DNA from: Drosophila pseudoobscura
Lineage: Eukaryota; Arthropoda; Insecta; Diptera; Drosophilidae
Direction: 5' to 3'
Assembly (NCBI RefSeq): GCF_009870125.1
Contig: NC_046679.1
Coordinates: 11,222,001 to 11,286,000, forward strand
DNA: 64,000 nucleotides
The position numbers were made by a program, and so were the translations under genes. This document shows positions 1 to 12,010 of this stretch, one piece after another. The notes beneath the pieces were generated by a model that searched no databases, had not been told where the DNA came from, and was given only the letters and a program-made list of their open reading frames with translations. Position 1 is the first letter of the stretch, and every line of letters starts with the position of its first letter.

Positions 1-57
1 CTCATCAAGAATCACGTCAACATCGATGACGCCAAGGAGTCGACGAACTGCTTATAG
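1..57 (+). CDS. 3' end of an unidentified plus-strand gene
   Basis: The first bases read as an open frame of 18 codons ending in TAG. The last residues are IDDAKESTNCL. The frame is open to the window edge, so this is the tail of a gene that begins outside the window. The next AATAAA is at 727-732, in AT-rich sequence typical of a fly 3' UTR, which supports a real gene end. The C-terminus is not a CAAX box, because the cysteine is second from last. I do not recognise the protein, and 18 residues are too few to assign a family. Confidence 0.6.
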   Translation, partial: LIKNHVNIDDAKESTNCL

Positions 58-3000
58 AAGCGGTACTAAGTCACAGCCCCAAGGGCAGGGCTGTGACTTG
101 CCAACCAATCAATCGAAAGCCTTTTGCTCAGCAGTCGTTAGTTGATAGTTGGATAATTAAGTGCGATCGCTGGCAAATTGGCAGCATGTTTCGTTTATAG
201 ATTTATAGTTTTATAACATCGTCATCAGCAGATATCACACTCACTCGCACCCACATACAGCCATGATCTTGCATCCGTTAGAAGTGAGCTAAGACATACG
301 AGTAAACTAAGCTAAACAGAACAAAGCGGAGCGTTAGACGTTAGACGTTGCTACTTGCAGTAATAGATGTGTTAGTAACTCATCCCACATTGACTTCATT
401 GACTGATAACCGTACATATATACTGATACATATACATATATGCATACATACACGTAACGTAGCTTTTGTTTATCATTTAAAAGTAATATTTGTGCGCAAC
501 TGCAAACTGTTGAAATTATTGTCACGCCAAGCCTTTTGATTCTTTCATCGGTTCGTCAACGAACGTCTCTTTTATATTGTTAGCTATCCGGTAGGCTAAT
601 TGTTAATTTCTACAACTATTACCTTACCTTTTAAGTTTACATTTAACCCTGTAGTCATAGTGTTTTTATTTCCCGCACACTCTCGTTTGACTTTAATGTG
701 CGTGTGTCTTTCGATGTTGTATTTTGAATAAACAAAAAAATACTTTGAACTCCCTTACGCTTACCATTTGATTTAATCGACTTATTATTTGATTTGCTTC
801 AGTTTTATAGTTGTTGTATTGTTTGAATCGTAGTGCCAACGACCCTCAGAGCTCACTTATGCATGCAAATGTGTAATTATATATGTAATTGTATTCTAAT
901 TCTACTGGACAGTACAAGCATCACCTGAAGTTTTCAAATGAAAGTTTCTTTTTAACGAGAATCTAACATAAGCGCATATACATTATATATTATATATATC
1001 TACATCTACACCTATACTATATATACACACACACACACAGTTACACACAAAAGCATAGGCACATGGAAACATACGCAGACTTAGGAGGTTTGTGAATAAT
1101 ATGAAGCACACGCTGCATCCATTGTCAGCATTATAATCCATAAACCTATCCAGATCGAACATCGGTAGGGAGGCGAACTTACAACGCAAAACATGTAAAA
1201 TAAGTAAAAGAAAGAGTCGTCGGGCGATGAGTAAGTATGTTAAATATTATTAAAACGAAAGTAAGTCTTACCATGTTATCATAGGAGGGATGCAGGTGCG
1301 ACACATGCATCTAGATCTATTAATATTCTGTATATTGTTTGGAAGAGTTGAATGATTTCCTTTGAAATTCTGTTTGCTCAGCGTCAGTTCTTATCAATGG
1401 CTAACCGTATGAGGAAGTATCTCTTCATTCTTCATTCATGTAAGATATCAACTACACACAACGCAACACACAACAAAACAACACGAAACAAATCGAAACA
1501 AAGCTTCATTACCTGATTTTTTTTGAGCAACTTACAACAACAAAAATAGTTTATTATGCAAAAACAGGATTAATCTTAATAATAGAACGAATTTTGTTAT
1601 GCTGCATTTAGTTTGTATAATTTCCATTGGTGCTGGAAGATCATGTAACATATTAGCCATGATAAGCCATGATAATAACGGTAATAAGAATCAGTATTCA
1701 GAGAGCGAGGAAAACATGAAATATGTTAGTATATTTAATCAAAGTAGTTTGTTACATATCAGAATGCTGCTACATGGGGGGGAAATAAACCAAACGAATA
1801 CATAGAACAGACCATTTCCAATCGAGTTGCAGAGAAATTTTTATAAAATTATACAAAAGCGAAAACAGAACGCCAATAGAAATTTTTCTATATCTTGTAT
1901 GCACTTCATAAATCAATAAACAACTGAACAAAAATGAACTCGTGTGAGCGGTCAAATAATGAAAATGTTTTTAAAACATCCCATTTTTCGAATATCATCA
2001 GCAAAGTTTTATAAAAACCTATTAGTAAAAAAATTATATACGAATGGATTGCAAGTCATGTTAATGAGAAATTTATATGAATAATAAAAAGATCTTTGAT
2101 AATAATGGATTTCAAATAAAGTTAAAAATAAGCAAATGTTTGATAAAGAAAAAAATCCCCGGCCACCTGTGTTTTCCTCCAATAAAAAGGCAAATCTTTC
2201 CAGCTTTCGTTCCTTTTTTATTACAAATTTCTTCCAATACGAGTATACATGTACATTGTAGTAAATACAGACCATTTGGGTTATATAATTCAACAATACA
2301 TTTAGGAAAAATCTAGCCTTGAGCTACACATACCACATATACCGATGAATTACAATTATTGTGTAAGAATTGTGTAAGGGTTTGAGTACGGTTTAATGGG
2401 GGGTTGGGGAGTTTTTAGAGTTACATCCCGCATCAACTTATCGAACCGAATCGAATCGAACGAATATAGACTGTGGAGTATATAGACTGGCTTAATTCGC
2501 CGAAAATAGAAAATATATGTTCGAGTGTGTGTTTTATCTACGTATTTTTTGACTTTGGACCATTTCAGTTTTAGTGCTACATTCGTTCGTGTTCTGTTCT
2601 CTGTTCGCTGTTCTTTCCTCTCTTATCAGACTTATCCTTAGCTTCTAGGCTTGTCCTCCGTCAGAGATCTGTGTCTCTATGTCTGGGGAAAAAAATCGAT
2701 CTCTATCAAATGCAAATTGTATGTAAAGCATTCCATGTCCTGTGCGTTCTGAATGGGTGTATTACTAAAATATATTATATGTATATATCTGTTCAGTATA
2801 TCTATTAATTTTGTTTGTTTGTTTGTATGTTTCGCACTCTGTATCTGTGTGTATAGTCACCTATATATGTATGCCTCTTATGATATCGAGTATATCTTTA
2901 TTGGGGGCTCTGTAGCTAGTCGAGCTGTAACTAGGTCTAGGGCTAAACATATAAAGTTTATATAATAGTATATATAATATATAGGTATTAATGTATATAA

Positions 3001-3308
3001 GTACTTTTTGAGTTTGTACGATATGTTTGTCCTAGGGAGAATAGAATCGCGTTTGAAGAGAAAACGTTGCAATTGGAGATACAAGATACAATATACGAGT
3101 GTATGCAGTATGTAGGGACGGTTTCTAGGTTCGTAAAGCGGTCGCACTAGTGGAGAGACTAGCGGGGCAAAGGGGTGGAGTATACAAGAATATAGATAGC
3201 ACTGTGCAACAGAATCAGACCCATCTCCAATCTTTGGTTCCTTTCTAAAACCTTCGAGTGTTGCTCAGTGTAAGTGTAGTATAAACAGATCTATAGATCG
3301 GGGTTCCC
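58..3308. other. 3' UTR and convergent intergenic region
   Basis: This is AT-rich sequence between the plus-strand gene ending at 57 and the minus-strand gene ending at 3309. Candidate plus-strand polyadenylation signals are AATAAA at 727-732 and another near 1914, so the left gene may have a long 3' UTR. A minus-strand AATAAA (TTTATT at 2897-2902) would serve the right-hand gene and give it a 3' UTR of about 400 nt. There is a CA repeat near 1021-1040. I see no credible coding sequence. Confidence 0.55.
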
Positions 3309-5285
3309 TCAGTAGGGGTCTTCATTGCCGCCGGAGGAGACACCGCACTTGGAGCGGAGTATGGCCGCCAGTCGCTGCGTCAGTGGTTCTGTGGGTGACT
3401 CCGAGTCGCTGCACGAAGCGGAAGGCACCTTGTTTCCTGCAACAAAGAGTAACTGATCGTCAAATCCCGAACTGCGATGCATTTGGGGCCACTCACCATT
3501 GCTAACATCCAGATCTGTGGCCGTGGTGTCCTTGAGGCCAAAGCTCAGGCTGATTGGAACAATGTCGTCCTCCTCTTCCAGCAGCAGACTCGAGTAGGAG
3601 TGGGTGGTGTTGTCGCTGCGCCCGCCTCCGCCGCTCGACGAGTTGCGCGAGGAGCCCGAGTCATTGTGGCTGTGGGAATGAGAGTGGGAGTGGGAGTGCG
3701 GCACGGCCAGGCCATCGACAGCAGCTAGATCCTGCTGCTCATCGATCGGCAGCTCAAAGTCATCGCCACTGCTGCTGCTCTCCTCCTCGCCCTCCACATC
3801 CACATTGTCAATTTCATCGTCACCCCAGCCGTTGTCCTCCTCGGAACAGTTGTTGCTACTGTCACTCCCGTCGCCATCGCCATCGCCGTCGCCATCGCCG
3901 TCGCCTTCAGCATCAGATTCATGTAGGTCCAGGGCCAGTTCGGCTGATGAAGATTTATTGTAGTTCTCGTCGCTGTCGCTGGACGCGGCTACTGTGGCAC
4001 AGGAGAGAGGATTAATTCACTATTCTCGCGGTTGGCTACCAGCTCACTCACCTCCCCGCAGCTTGTCCAGGATGAGGGGATAGAACTCCTTTGCCGTGCT
4101 GTTGTTGGGCTCGTATTGGAGGACTAAACAGCAGGAAAATATATATTATAAGTGCACTCTAGAAATACCTTTTCTGTACTCACTCAATTTGCAATATTTC
4201 AATGCCTTTTTGTAGTCCTTGAGCATGACGGCGGACAGGAACTGCAGGAGAAACAACGCACAATATACTTATATATCAAACAATATAGCGAATGCCATCA
4301 AATCCCTTTTGAAAGTCTCATAACATCTCAATAACAATGGCTGCCTCCTGCTCCTACATCCTGCCTGCCCTGTTCCACTGGCCCACATCGGGCGGAGTGG
4401 AGGACAAAAAAGTTGACTCTTCTAAAAGTTGAATGCGCTCGAAAGCAATTTATTAGCAATCAATACGCTGGAATGCAGAGCAAGAGGGTGCAACGCTCGG
4501 TCGCGTAATCCTTCTGAAAGGACTTAAAATTAAATCCCCAATCTCTGCTGGCAGTGCAGCAATTTGCATTTGCATAAGTTCTGTTGCGTCTTAGTACCCT
4601 TGCCAAGGGCCAGAAGTGTGCCCCACTCAGGTAATCAGATAGGGGTAGTCAAGGCTGCAGCGAATAGCACAAAGAGGGGCTACCTACGACTCATCCGCTC
4701 TGATGAACGTACATATATTACTTGTGATTAGGGGTACAGGGTTTAGAAATATTCTTGATCTCTTTTGGTAACAAAATCTGATGGTTTCTTAGCTACGATT
4801 CTTTTCCCCAACGTTGTTGGGTATATACTCGTACAGATCGATATTCTGTTCTGTATATGCATTACCTCAGCGAGAAACTCAGTGGGGGCGGATATACTCT
4901 CGTCCGCATCTGTGTACTCGGACAGGCTCTGGCTGAGGTCCTCGCTGGAAGCGGAAGTTGGCAGAGTGGACGCCGATGCAGCTGCAGCAGCGGCGGCTCC
5001 GTTCATTATGTTTATGTTATTTGCTGTGGCCAACGTTGTGGGGCAGCCGGCTGCCGCCCCTCCACCTCCACCTCCTGCTGCTACTGCTGTCGAGTTTGTG
5101 GTTGGGGCAACACCTGCTCCCATCGGGGCATTATCGTTGTCCGTGTGGCTGCTGTTGGGCTTGACCGCATAGACGCCATTGCCATTCGACTTGTCCATGT
5201 AGAGAAGCTAAACAGGGGGGATTACGAAAGAAATACTAGTCATAGGATGTTACATTAGGTAATGAGCTCTACTTACATTTGACAT
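3309..5285 (-). CDS. Acidic low-complexity protein with a TPR-like core (ERICH2-like), six coding exons
   Basis: The CDS joins 5285-5277, 5207-4866, 4241-4184, 4123-4052, 3991-3497 and 3436-3309, giving 367 residues. All junctions have GT..AG and keep the frame. The protein starts MSNLLYMDKSNGNG; residues 4-117 are Gly/Ala/Ser/Thr-rich. A compact helical core at about 113-145 reads FLAEFLSAVMLKDYKKALKY, then ILQYEPNNSTAKEFYPLI. This resembles one TPR helix pair and the conserved core of glutamate-rich protein 2, but that match is from memory and tentative. The tail is acidic, with an Asp-Gly run, a His-Ser run and Asp/Glu clusters. The 60-nt last intron is open in frame, so a 387-residue retained form is possible. 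The 5' UTR begins by 5354 with an acceptor there, so a more distal noncoding exon is expected. Function unknown. Confidence 0.75.
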
Positions 5286-5354
5286 GATCGCTGGGTATTA
5301 TCTTTTTATTTCGAGTATTCTTACTTCTTTATTGGGGCATTCTCAAGTGATGGT
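5286..5354 (-). other. 5' UTR portion of the second exon of the ERICH2-like gene
   Basis: A polypyrimidine tract and CAG acceptor lie at 5357-5355 on the minus strand, so the exon carrying the start codon at 5285 begins at 5354. Its leader contains a three-codon upstream reading frame (ATG CCC CAA TAA). The acceptor implies an untranslated exon further right, which I could not place with confidence. Confidence 0.45.
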
Positions 5355-8300
5355 CTGAAAAAAGAGTTGAAAAAGAGTGAAATTTAAAGTTTGAATAGAT
5401 CTTGATTGGCCTTTGATGAATGCTTGGGACTGCAGCAAACGCTCCGAGTCCCGAGGCATATCCCTAATTGGATTGCCTCACCTTCGACCTTTCCAGGACA
5501 GGAATGGACTTTGTAAAATGCTAAAAGTCAAATGCTAATTTCACTTCTTTCGGATCAGAGCAGACACTCGCTTTCTGGCCCTGACGTGGTCTGGTGGCAG
5601 CGCAGCCGAGCCGGATTCCCCCCTGGGGGGCTTCTTTGCTCAACTAGTGGTATAAGGCTGCTCGACACGCGAACAAACGAGTATTTGCATGACTGTGGGC
5701 TCCGCTCTGTGGGGCATGTGTGAGAAGTGGAAATGTACAAAATTGTTGGCGTTGTTTTCTGCCCGTTTAATTGGCGCGCGACATGCGCCACGCCTGGAGG
5801 TATGCAACGAATGTTTGCTTCTGCAGACACACTCGTACTCTCTCCGTTGTACTATCTGTCTGCCCCATTCAATAATTGAAAGTTATGTGTGGCTCTGAGT
5901 AGAGTACTCTTTTTTTCCGGGGTCTTGCCGCAAAGTGTCAAGGCCCCTTGGCCCATCATTAAAACCAATAAATTTGCTTTACCGCTTGACAAGCGGATGA
6001 TTTACTTAACTGACTTTGCTCTGGGTCTGGCAGGATCTGACTGTAAAATCAATATCTATAATGGCATATCTGTCGACGTGCTGACGTTCCTGAAATTGCT
6101 TGTTTACTTTTCTCCGTTCCGTACAATGTCCGGTCCAAATGGCACTTAATTGTATTTTATACCCAATGCATTGAATCCTAATTGCTTCGTTCCTCGTCTG
6201 TGTCTATGTCTGGGTCTGGTTCTGGGTCTGGGTCTGGGGCTCTCTTTCCCCCTTTAACTCCAATGTCATTCTGCCTGTCGCTTTGGTCTCTCTCAGGGCC
6301 TGTCTTTATAAACAACACGTCAGTCACTCAATTGTCTGTGATTTGTTTGCTTTTCGGTTGATCCTCTTCCACGTTTTTGGCCTTTTCAAATGTCAGACAT
6401 GTCTGTGCCGGCTAGGCGACCAGCCGTCACAGAAAGTCTATCCAAAACTTGTTTCCTTTCTATATATACATATGTATGTACATAGTATATAGTAGTTCAT
6501 TTACAAGTTGGCTAAAACTTCCTGAACATGTTGCTCTTTGGTTATGATTTGCAGCGAACAATTTTTAAAGAGAAAGACTTTGGATTTTCTCGCCATGTGC
6601 TAAAGTTCTCACGACAGTTTCAGTTCTGTGGTGGCTTCTCCTTAGTTCATTTAGAACTAGTGGAATAACTAATTTCGAAACAACTTCTAATACGTGAAGT
6701 TCGAGGAGGAGAAAAGTTTTTCAAATGGATTTTCTCCAGAGATTACTAACTTTATTGTTTTTGTTCAACAGCAAGAAAGCTTTCGCTGAACTTTACTTAC
6801 GAGAAAAAGAGGTGTTCCATTGAATCTGGGCGATCCTGAACACGTGGTTTGCAGCGTAACGAAACCATTTTCATTTGCATAATTAATATGTCTGCGGGGA
6901 AATTGAATTTCCATTGCTGGCCACTCACCTCTCCCCAAGCAGAAGGCAACACCGAAAGCAACCCTTTCAGAACGAACCAAATTTAAAGTCAGCGAACCGG
7001 AAAGTTATATGTACATACATATATGGATGTACATACATATATGTATCTATGTGTGTATTTACGGGTAGTCGGAAGTACTTGTATGTGGTGGTATGTGATG
7101 GGGTCAGATGGCGTCCACAGTGCAGTAAAATTGCATAAAAAGTCATTACAGTTACTGCATTTCGGTTGTCCAGTTTGAAAATGTAGCGAATAATTTATAA
7201 CAAACACTTAAAAGCGACGGCGCGGCGATACGAATCCGAGGCTCGAACGTTTGCCAAATTGCCGCCCGGTTGGGGCTTATTTAGGCCCAAACAACATGCA
7301 ATATGTAACTGTTCGGCCGATGGCAGTCCTGGCACTCTCCGGCTGCCAACAACCAACCCAAGGAACAGGGAAAGCCGTCTAAACCGAAGGTCCTTGCCAT
7401 TGGCTATTCAGCCAAAGTTAGCCAGGACACGAGCCGTTAATGAGTTTTCCAGAAAATACTACAAAGAATGCTCCATCATTGCCGGTGTCCAATGCTGAAA
7501 TTTGTCAATAAAAGCAGAATTTATGATGAGGTGCAACGAAACGACTTTACAAACTGTAGTAACATTTCGTTTTTATTTATACACTATACAGATATCCCTA
7601 GTGTACGTTTCGGCACCTTCCTTAGACTTGGAACAGAGACGAGAGATGGAACTGCGGCCAAATTGCCGAATTACAATGATCGCCCAAACGGTTGTTCTCG
7701 TTAGCTGCTGCCGAAATTACGTTTTCGGCACTTTGAGTGGCTGCCAAGCGTTGGCCATAGAACTGCTTTTCCCCCCTATATATACATATATGTATAGTAG
7801 GACTGAAGCTGTTTAAAAAGTACCTCGAAAGCTGTCATCAAGCTATAACTATTATGATTTTCATTGAAAGTTTTACCATTTAAGATGTGTAGTTGTAAAA
7901 AAGTTCCTGAAATTTCCGTACATCATCGAAATGAAATGGAAATGATGTGAGCGAACCAAAAAGGTTCAGTTTTTGTACAACTTTTCCCGCAATAGTACTT
8001 TCATTTTCTTTTGCTGGAAAAGCTCGTGAAATTCTACAAACTGAAATGAAATGAAAACTTTAACGACCGTTTATGGAAATACCAAACTTCTTTAGCAACG
8101 TCTGTATGTATAAGGTTCTTCCGGTTTAAAGAAACTTTAAGATGTGCTGAAACGAAAAGCGTATTCTGTCAAAAGGAGAGCAATTTAAAGCTGCACTTTT
8201 TGCGGTTCTCCCACTTTCATATTTCATCGTTTCCAGGCAAAGAAAATTTACAAAAAAGGGAAAAACTTTCCCCCACAATACTCTCTAGCGGACCAAAAAG

Positions 8301-9745
8301 TTGTCTATGAAAAGTTGGATTTGCCACCACCGCACACCATGCAAGGACGGGGGCAATAAGCGGTTTGTTGTGGTCATTGCCTTTATATGAATTGCAATCG
8401 ATATTCAGAGGCGGCTGATTGGATGGTATCTATTCGACTATCGCCGAGCTGAATGCGGCTTAGATGGCCAATGAAGCGGCAAATAAGCAATTATGATACT
8501 TTACAGCTACCACATACACACATGAATGTGGAACACCTCTGACAGGCGGGCTTATGTGGCGCATACGCAATATTTCCTTGGCTGGGCTTCCTTTGAGGTT
8601 TCCTGAATCCAACGAAATCCCAATGTAAAAGTCCCATACAATAGAACCAAACAATGCGGGTTTTCAGGAGAATATTGCGCATTGTCAGTGCGTGGTTTTG
8701 TTATTCGTCCTTATGAGCGTGCAATGTAGATAGTATATAAATGTGTGTGGGCTTAGTATATGGTTCACATCGTAGGTATTTGTGCCGACTTGATGCACTC
8801 ACCCAGTAGGCACCTCAGCTGGGCCACATCCACTATACCATGAGCCACTCATACTCGCATTCATTCACCGAGCCACGCCGCATAAGTCGCTCAAGTGGTA
8901 ATTAAAATTATACCAACAAAGCGACAGCTCTAGGGCTAAGAAAGAGTGACCAGGGGGGGGGGGGGGTGAGGGTGAAAGCCTGATGGAGCCCCTGGGTGTC
9001 ACAGAAAGCAAAGCGGAAACGTTGTGACCAAGAGAGTCTCTCTGCTGATGGCTGCGAGTCTTCGAGCTTGGGTTCTACTTGCTGTATTGCCGTGGCATAC
9101 ACGCTAACAAGTTGCGGCTGTTCACACACATTCAAAGGCCCACATAGCCATGCATAGCATGCACTAAAAGCAAGTGAATCGACTAAGTCGAGGGATTCGA
9201 CAATGAGATACCCATTAGGAAGTAGATTGCAGGTTTTAGTAAACGATATATCTTATGATATGAAACGTATTACAGTTCTTGAGGGGTTTTTCTCGATTCA
9301 CAGATCGGGGAGTTTGAGAGTTCTCTAAGAGAGCAATATCGATTGCTTTCTTCTGTATGTTACATAGATTTCTTGGAACACATTATACCCCTTGTACTTG
9401 TACGACACGAGAACGGTGGATAAAAATACTCATACATATGCGCTTTGACAAGTTGAAATATTTATGAGTGCCCGTCGACTCGACCTAAAGACGCTGGTGA
9501 CAAGCCAAGAAGAGCCTGAAACAAAAACGAGTACACAAAAAAAGAAAACAATAATGAAAAGAATACTAAAAATACTACCTACACATATGCATACAAACGT
9601 ACCTAAGTATGTATGTACATGCGAGTATATATTTTTAATTTCTAAACTACAGTTAGTCATTGAAATATGTATTTAGACACAATTTTGGGAGACCAATTTC
9701 AATGGTTACATTATCATCAGCGACTAATTGTTTATATAAATTGAA
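5355..9745. other. Noncoding stretch, probably first intron and 5' flank of the ERICH2-like gene
   Basis: No conserved-looking reading frame was seen on either strand. The stretch contains a short hexamer-period TCTGGG run near 6200-6240, TATA/CATA-rich microsatellite sequence near 6465-6490 and 7005-7050, and a run of 14 G at 8953-8966. Possible minus-strand splice donors occur, for example CTCACC near 6926 and ACTCACCC near 8800, but I cannot link them to exons. Confidence 0.4.
8953..8966. repeat. Homopolymer run of 14 G
   Basis: Fourteen consecutive G are followed by TGAGGGTGAAAG. Runs of this length are rare in fly euchromatin and are prone to length errors in sequencing, so local coordinates may be off by a base or two. 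Confidence 0.9.
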
Positions 9746-10039
9746 TTATAGAATCGTTCCAACTTTTGCATTTAAGCCTGCGTCAAATACATGAAGATAA
9801 AGCGGTGTCTTGCAGTGTGCCTCACATAATTCCTGAGTCTTATATCTATTTGAACCAAATGCGATGCAATTTAATACGGTCCTTTCACATCGTTCCGTTG
9901 AGTCGTCGTAGTAGAAGACGGCGTGCCTCCTGTCACAATCACCCGTGCCAAAGGGCTTGCCAACGCAATCGGGACTTATCGCCTCCAACAGGGTGAAGGA
10001 AATCGCGAGCAAGATCGCCAGCAGTTTCATGTTCGACAT
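9746..10039 (-). CDS. Small secreted Kunitz/BPTI-like protein
   Basis: This intronless frame encodes about 97 residues from the ATG at 10039 (MSNMKLLAILL). In-frame ATGs also occur at 10063 and 10030. The 10030 ATG gives the most typical signal peptide, MKLLAILLAISFTLLEA, and would be used if only the signal peptide start matters. The mature part has six cysteines in Kunitz order (C, C, C, C, C, C) with CVGKPFGTGDC first and CEAHC last, and an FYY aromatic core. The spacing from the third to fifth cysteine matches BPTI, but the fourth cysteine is shifted by one residue and the first loop is one residue longer. The family usually inhibits serine proteases, and small Drosophila members are often hemolymph or seminal-fluid proteins. 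Inhibitory activity here is unproven. It has a C-terminal extension of about 20 residues after the last cysteine. Confidence 0.7.
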   Translation of the reverse strand: MSNMKLLAILLAISFTLLEAISPDCVGKPFGTGDCDRRHAVFYYDDSTERCERTVLNCIAFGSNRYKTQELCEAHCKTPLYLHVFDAGLNAKVGTIL

Positions 10040-10063
10040 CGTTTCAAAAGCAAATCCAGACAA

Positions 10064-11204
10064 AACGATTCTGAATCAGAATTTCTGATGAAGCAAGTAA
10101 GGTCTGTGACTATTGGAACTAATTTGTAACTTAGTTAATACGCTTTTTCAGCCAGAAACTTGATTCATTTTACACGTAATTTTTTTAAATAATACAGGGT
10201 GATGTTCCTCCTCCCACTATTCTGTACTCAGCCGTCACCATCAGAGTACGATCATACATATATGATCGGAAGCACTTGTATGGCGTCTACTAACTGGATG
10301 CAAACTGGAACTGATTTTTCCCGAAACTATACATAATCCTAGCAGTATATGGATGAACACCTCTCGGTCTTCTCGGCTGATCGTTTAGTGCATCATTAAA
10401 AATACTCTACTGAGCAGAAACTTTCGAGTACTCTGCATTTTCCTGCGGCAACCGTTGCCGCCTTCGAGTGGCAAAAATTAAGTACATACGAGTATGCATG
10501 TTTGTATGTACATATGTATATAATGCACAAAAAATTAAAATTGCAAAAATAGGAGGAAGATGGTGAAGCTTCCGCCAAGGGTGAATTCTAGTGCGTCTGG
10601 AAGGGACGGGGAGAGTCTGCCATAAATTGTATAGACTTGCTGACAGGGCAGAGTCGCCTACCTTCAAATATTTACGAGTTGTGGCACCTCCTCGCGGCTG
10701 CCACCTGGTTAATGCATCCTCCAGCCTCGCTCTTTCGCTACTGCGTTGTTGGTAAGTCCCAGGCTTAATTAGCAGCAGGTCCCCGGACTGTCCTCGAATT
10801 AAAGATTCAGCGGTGAGGGGGAAAACTAATTAACGGTTAGCGCGTGTGTTTTTCTCGGCTACTATGCAGCTGGGGCTGGAAACTTTTCGACTGCCCAACT
10901 GTTTCTGACGCGCTTTTAACACACACACAAAAGCCCAGCGACTGGTTCTTCGGTTTTCGCTTATGGTTCAATTTGTTGCACAATTTCTTGGAAAATAATC
11001 TTTGTTGCAGCGGAAAATGGAAACACTTTTTCTCCTTGCTAGGGCCAAAACTGTTCCGTCTTACTGCGTCGCAGTTTCGCTTTATTAACAGGAGTCGACG
11101 ACTGAGCGAAATGTCCTTTTTATACACACTTGTTCGCTTTTGCTTTGCCAAGGCGAGAGCTTTTGGGGCTCTCTCCTTCTCTAGCTTCCTGTATCTCGGG
11201 GTTT
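10064..11204. other. Noncoding interval with a TATA-type motif
   Basis: I see no coding sequence here. On the minus strand near 11125-11095, TATAAAAAGG is followed by a TCAGTC initiator-like site about 20 bases downstream. That spacing is shorter than the usual 30 or so, so it is only a weak promoter candidate, possibly for the genes to its left. Confidence 0.3.
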
Positions 11205-12010
11205 GTTATACCCATTATCAAAATGAGTATTGGGGTATATTAGATTTGTGGTAAAAGTGGATGTGTGTAACGTCCAGAAGGAATCGTTTCCGACCCCATA
11301 AAGTATATATATTCTTGATCAGCATCAATAGCCGAGTCGATTGAGCCATGTCTGTCTGTCCGTCCGTCCGTCTGTCCGTCTGTCCGTCCCCTTCAGCGCC
11401 TAATGCTCAAAGACTATAAGAGCTAGGGTAACGATGTTTTGGATCCAGACTTCAGTGATATGTCACTGCTACAAAAATATTTCAAAACTTTGCCCCGCCC
11501 ACTTCCGCCCCCACAAAGGGCGAAAATCTGTGGCATCCACAATTTCGACGATACGAGAAAACTAATCGCAGAATCGTAGAAGATGACTCTATCTTCTAGA
11601 GTGCAAAATCTGAACCAGATCGTATAATTAATATAGCCAGAATCAAGAAAACAATTTCACTCTTTCTCGCTCTGTCTCTCTCTAACACACAGGTTTCATG
11701 GTCGGTTTTGCCAATTGCAAAATATGAGTTCCAGGATCTCAGAACCCATAAGAGCTAGAGCAACCAAATTTGGTATCCACACTCCTGTGATATCGGACCT
11801 TGACCGTTTTGTATCAAAATTTCGACACACCCCCTTCCGCCCCCGCAAAGGACGAAAATCTGGGGCAACCACAAATCTCAGAGACTATTAAGGATAGAGT
11901 AACTTGTAAATTTGGTATCCACCCTTCTGTCCGATCTCACTATAAAACGTATATCTCAGAATTAGTATCGGGTATAACTGTATAGTTGCGGTGTCCGCAG
12001 CAACTCACAA
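11205..12010. mobile_element. Dispersed DINE-1/ISY-like repeat, copy 1
   Basis: The element begins with an imperfect palindrome, TATACCC..GGGGTATA at about 11209-11240. It carries the block CGACCCCATAAAGTATATAT at 11291, then a tract of GTCTGTCCGTCC. It ends with GTATCGGGTATAACTGTA at about 11965 and GCGGTGTCCGCAGCAACTCA. It shares the CGACCCC block and the GTATCGGG end with the copy at 21556-22015, which shows it is dispersed. A module beginning AAGAGCTAG is repeated inside (about 11417 and 11749), with a third partial unit near 11885. I recall such sequence as very common in obscura-group flies (DINE-1, ISY and related nonautonomous elements), but the family name is inferred. No transposase frame is present. 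Confidence 0.65.

Noticed and set aside
3554..4015. A His/Arg/Cys-rich plus-strand frame opposite the ERICH2-like gene.
   Set aside because: It is antisense to well-spliced coding exons and crosses their intron; its composition reflects the Ser/Asp codons on the other strand.
11080..11125. TATAAAAAGG with TCAGTC on the minus strand as a firm promoter.
   Set aside because: The spacing is about 20 bases, too short for a standard TATA-initiator pair, and no first exon with a clear donor could be linked to it.
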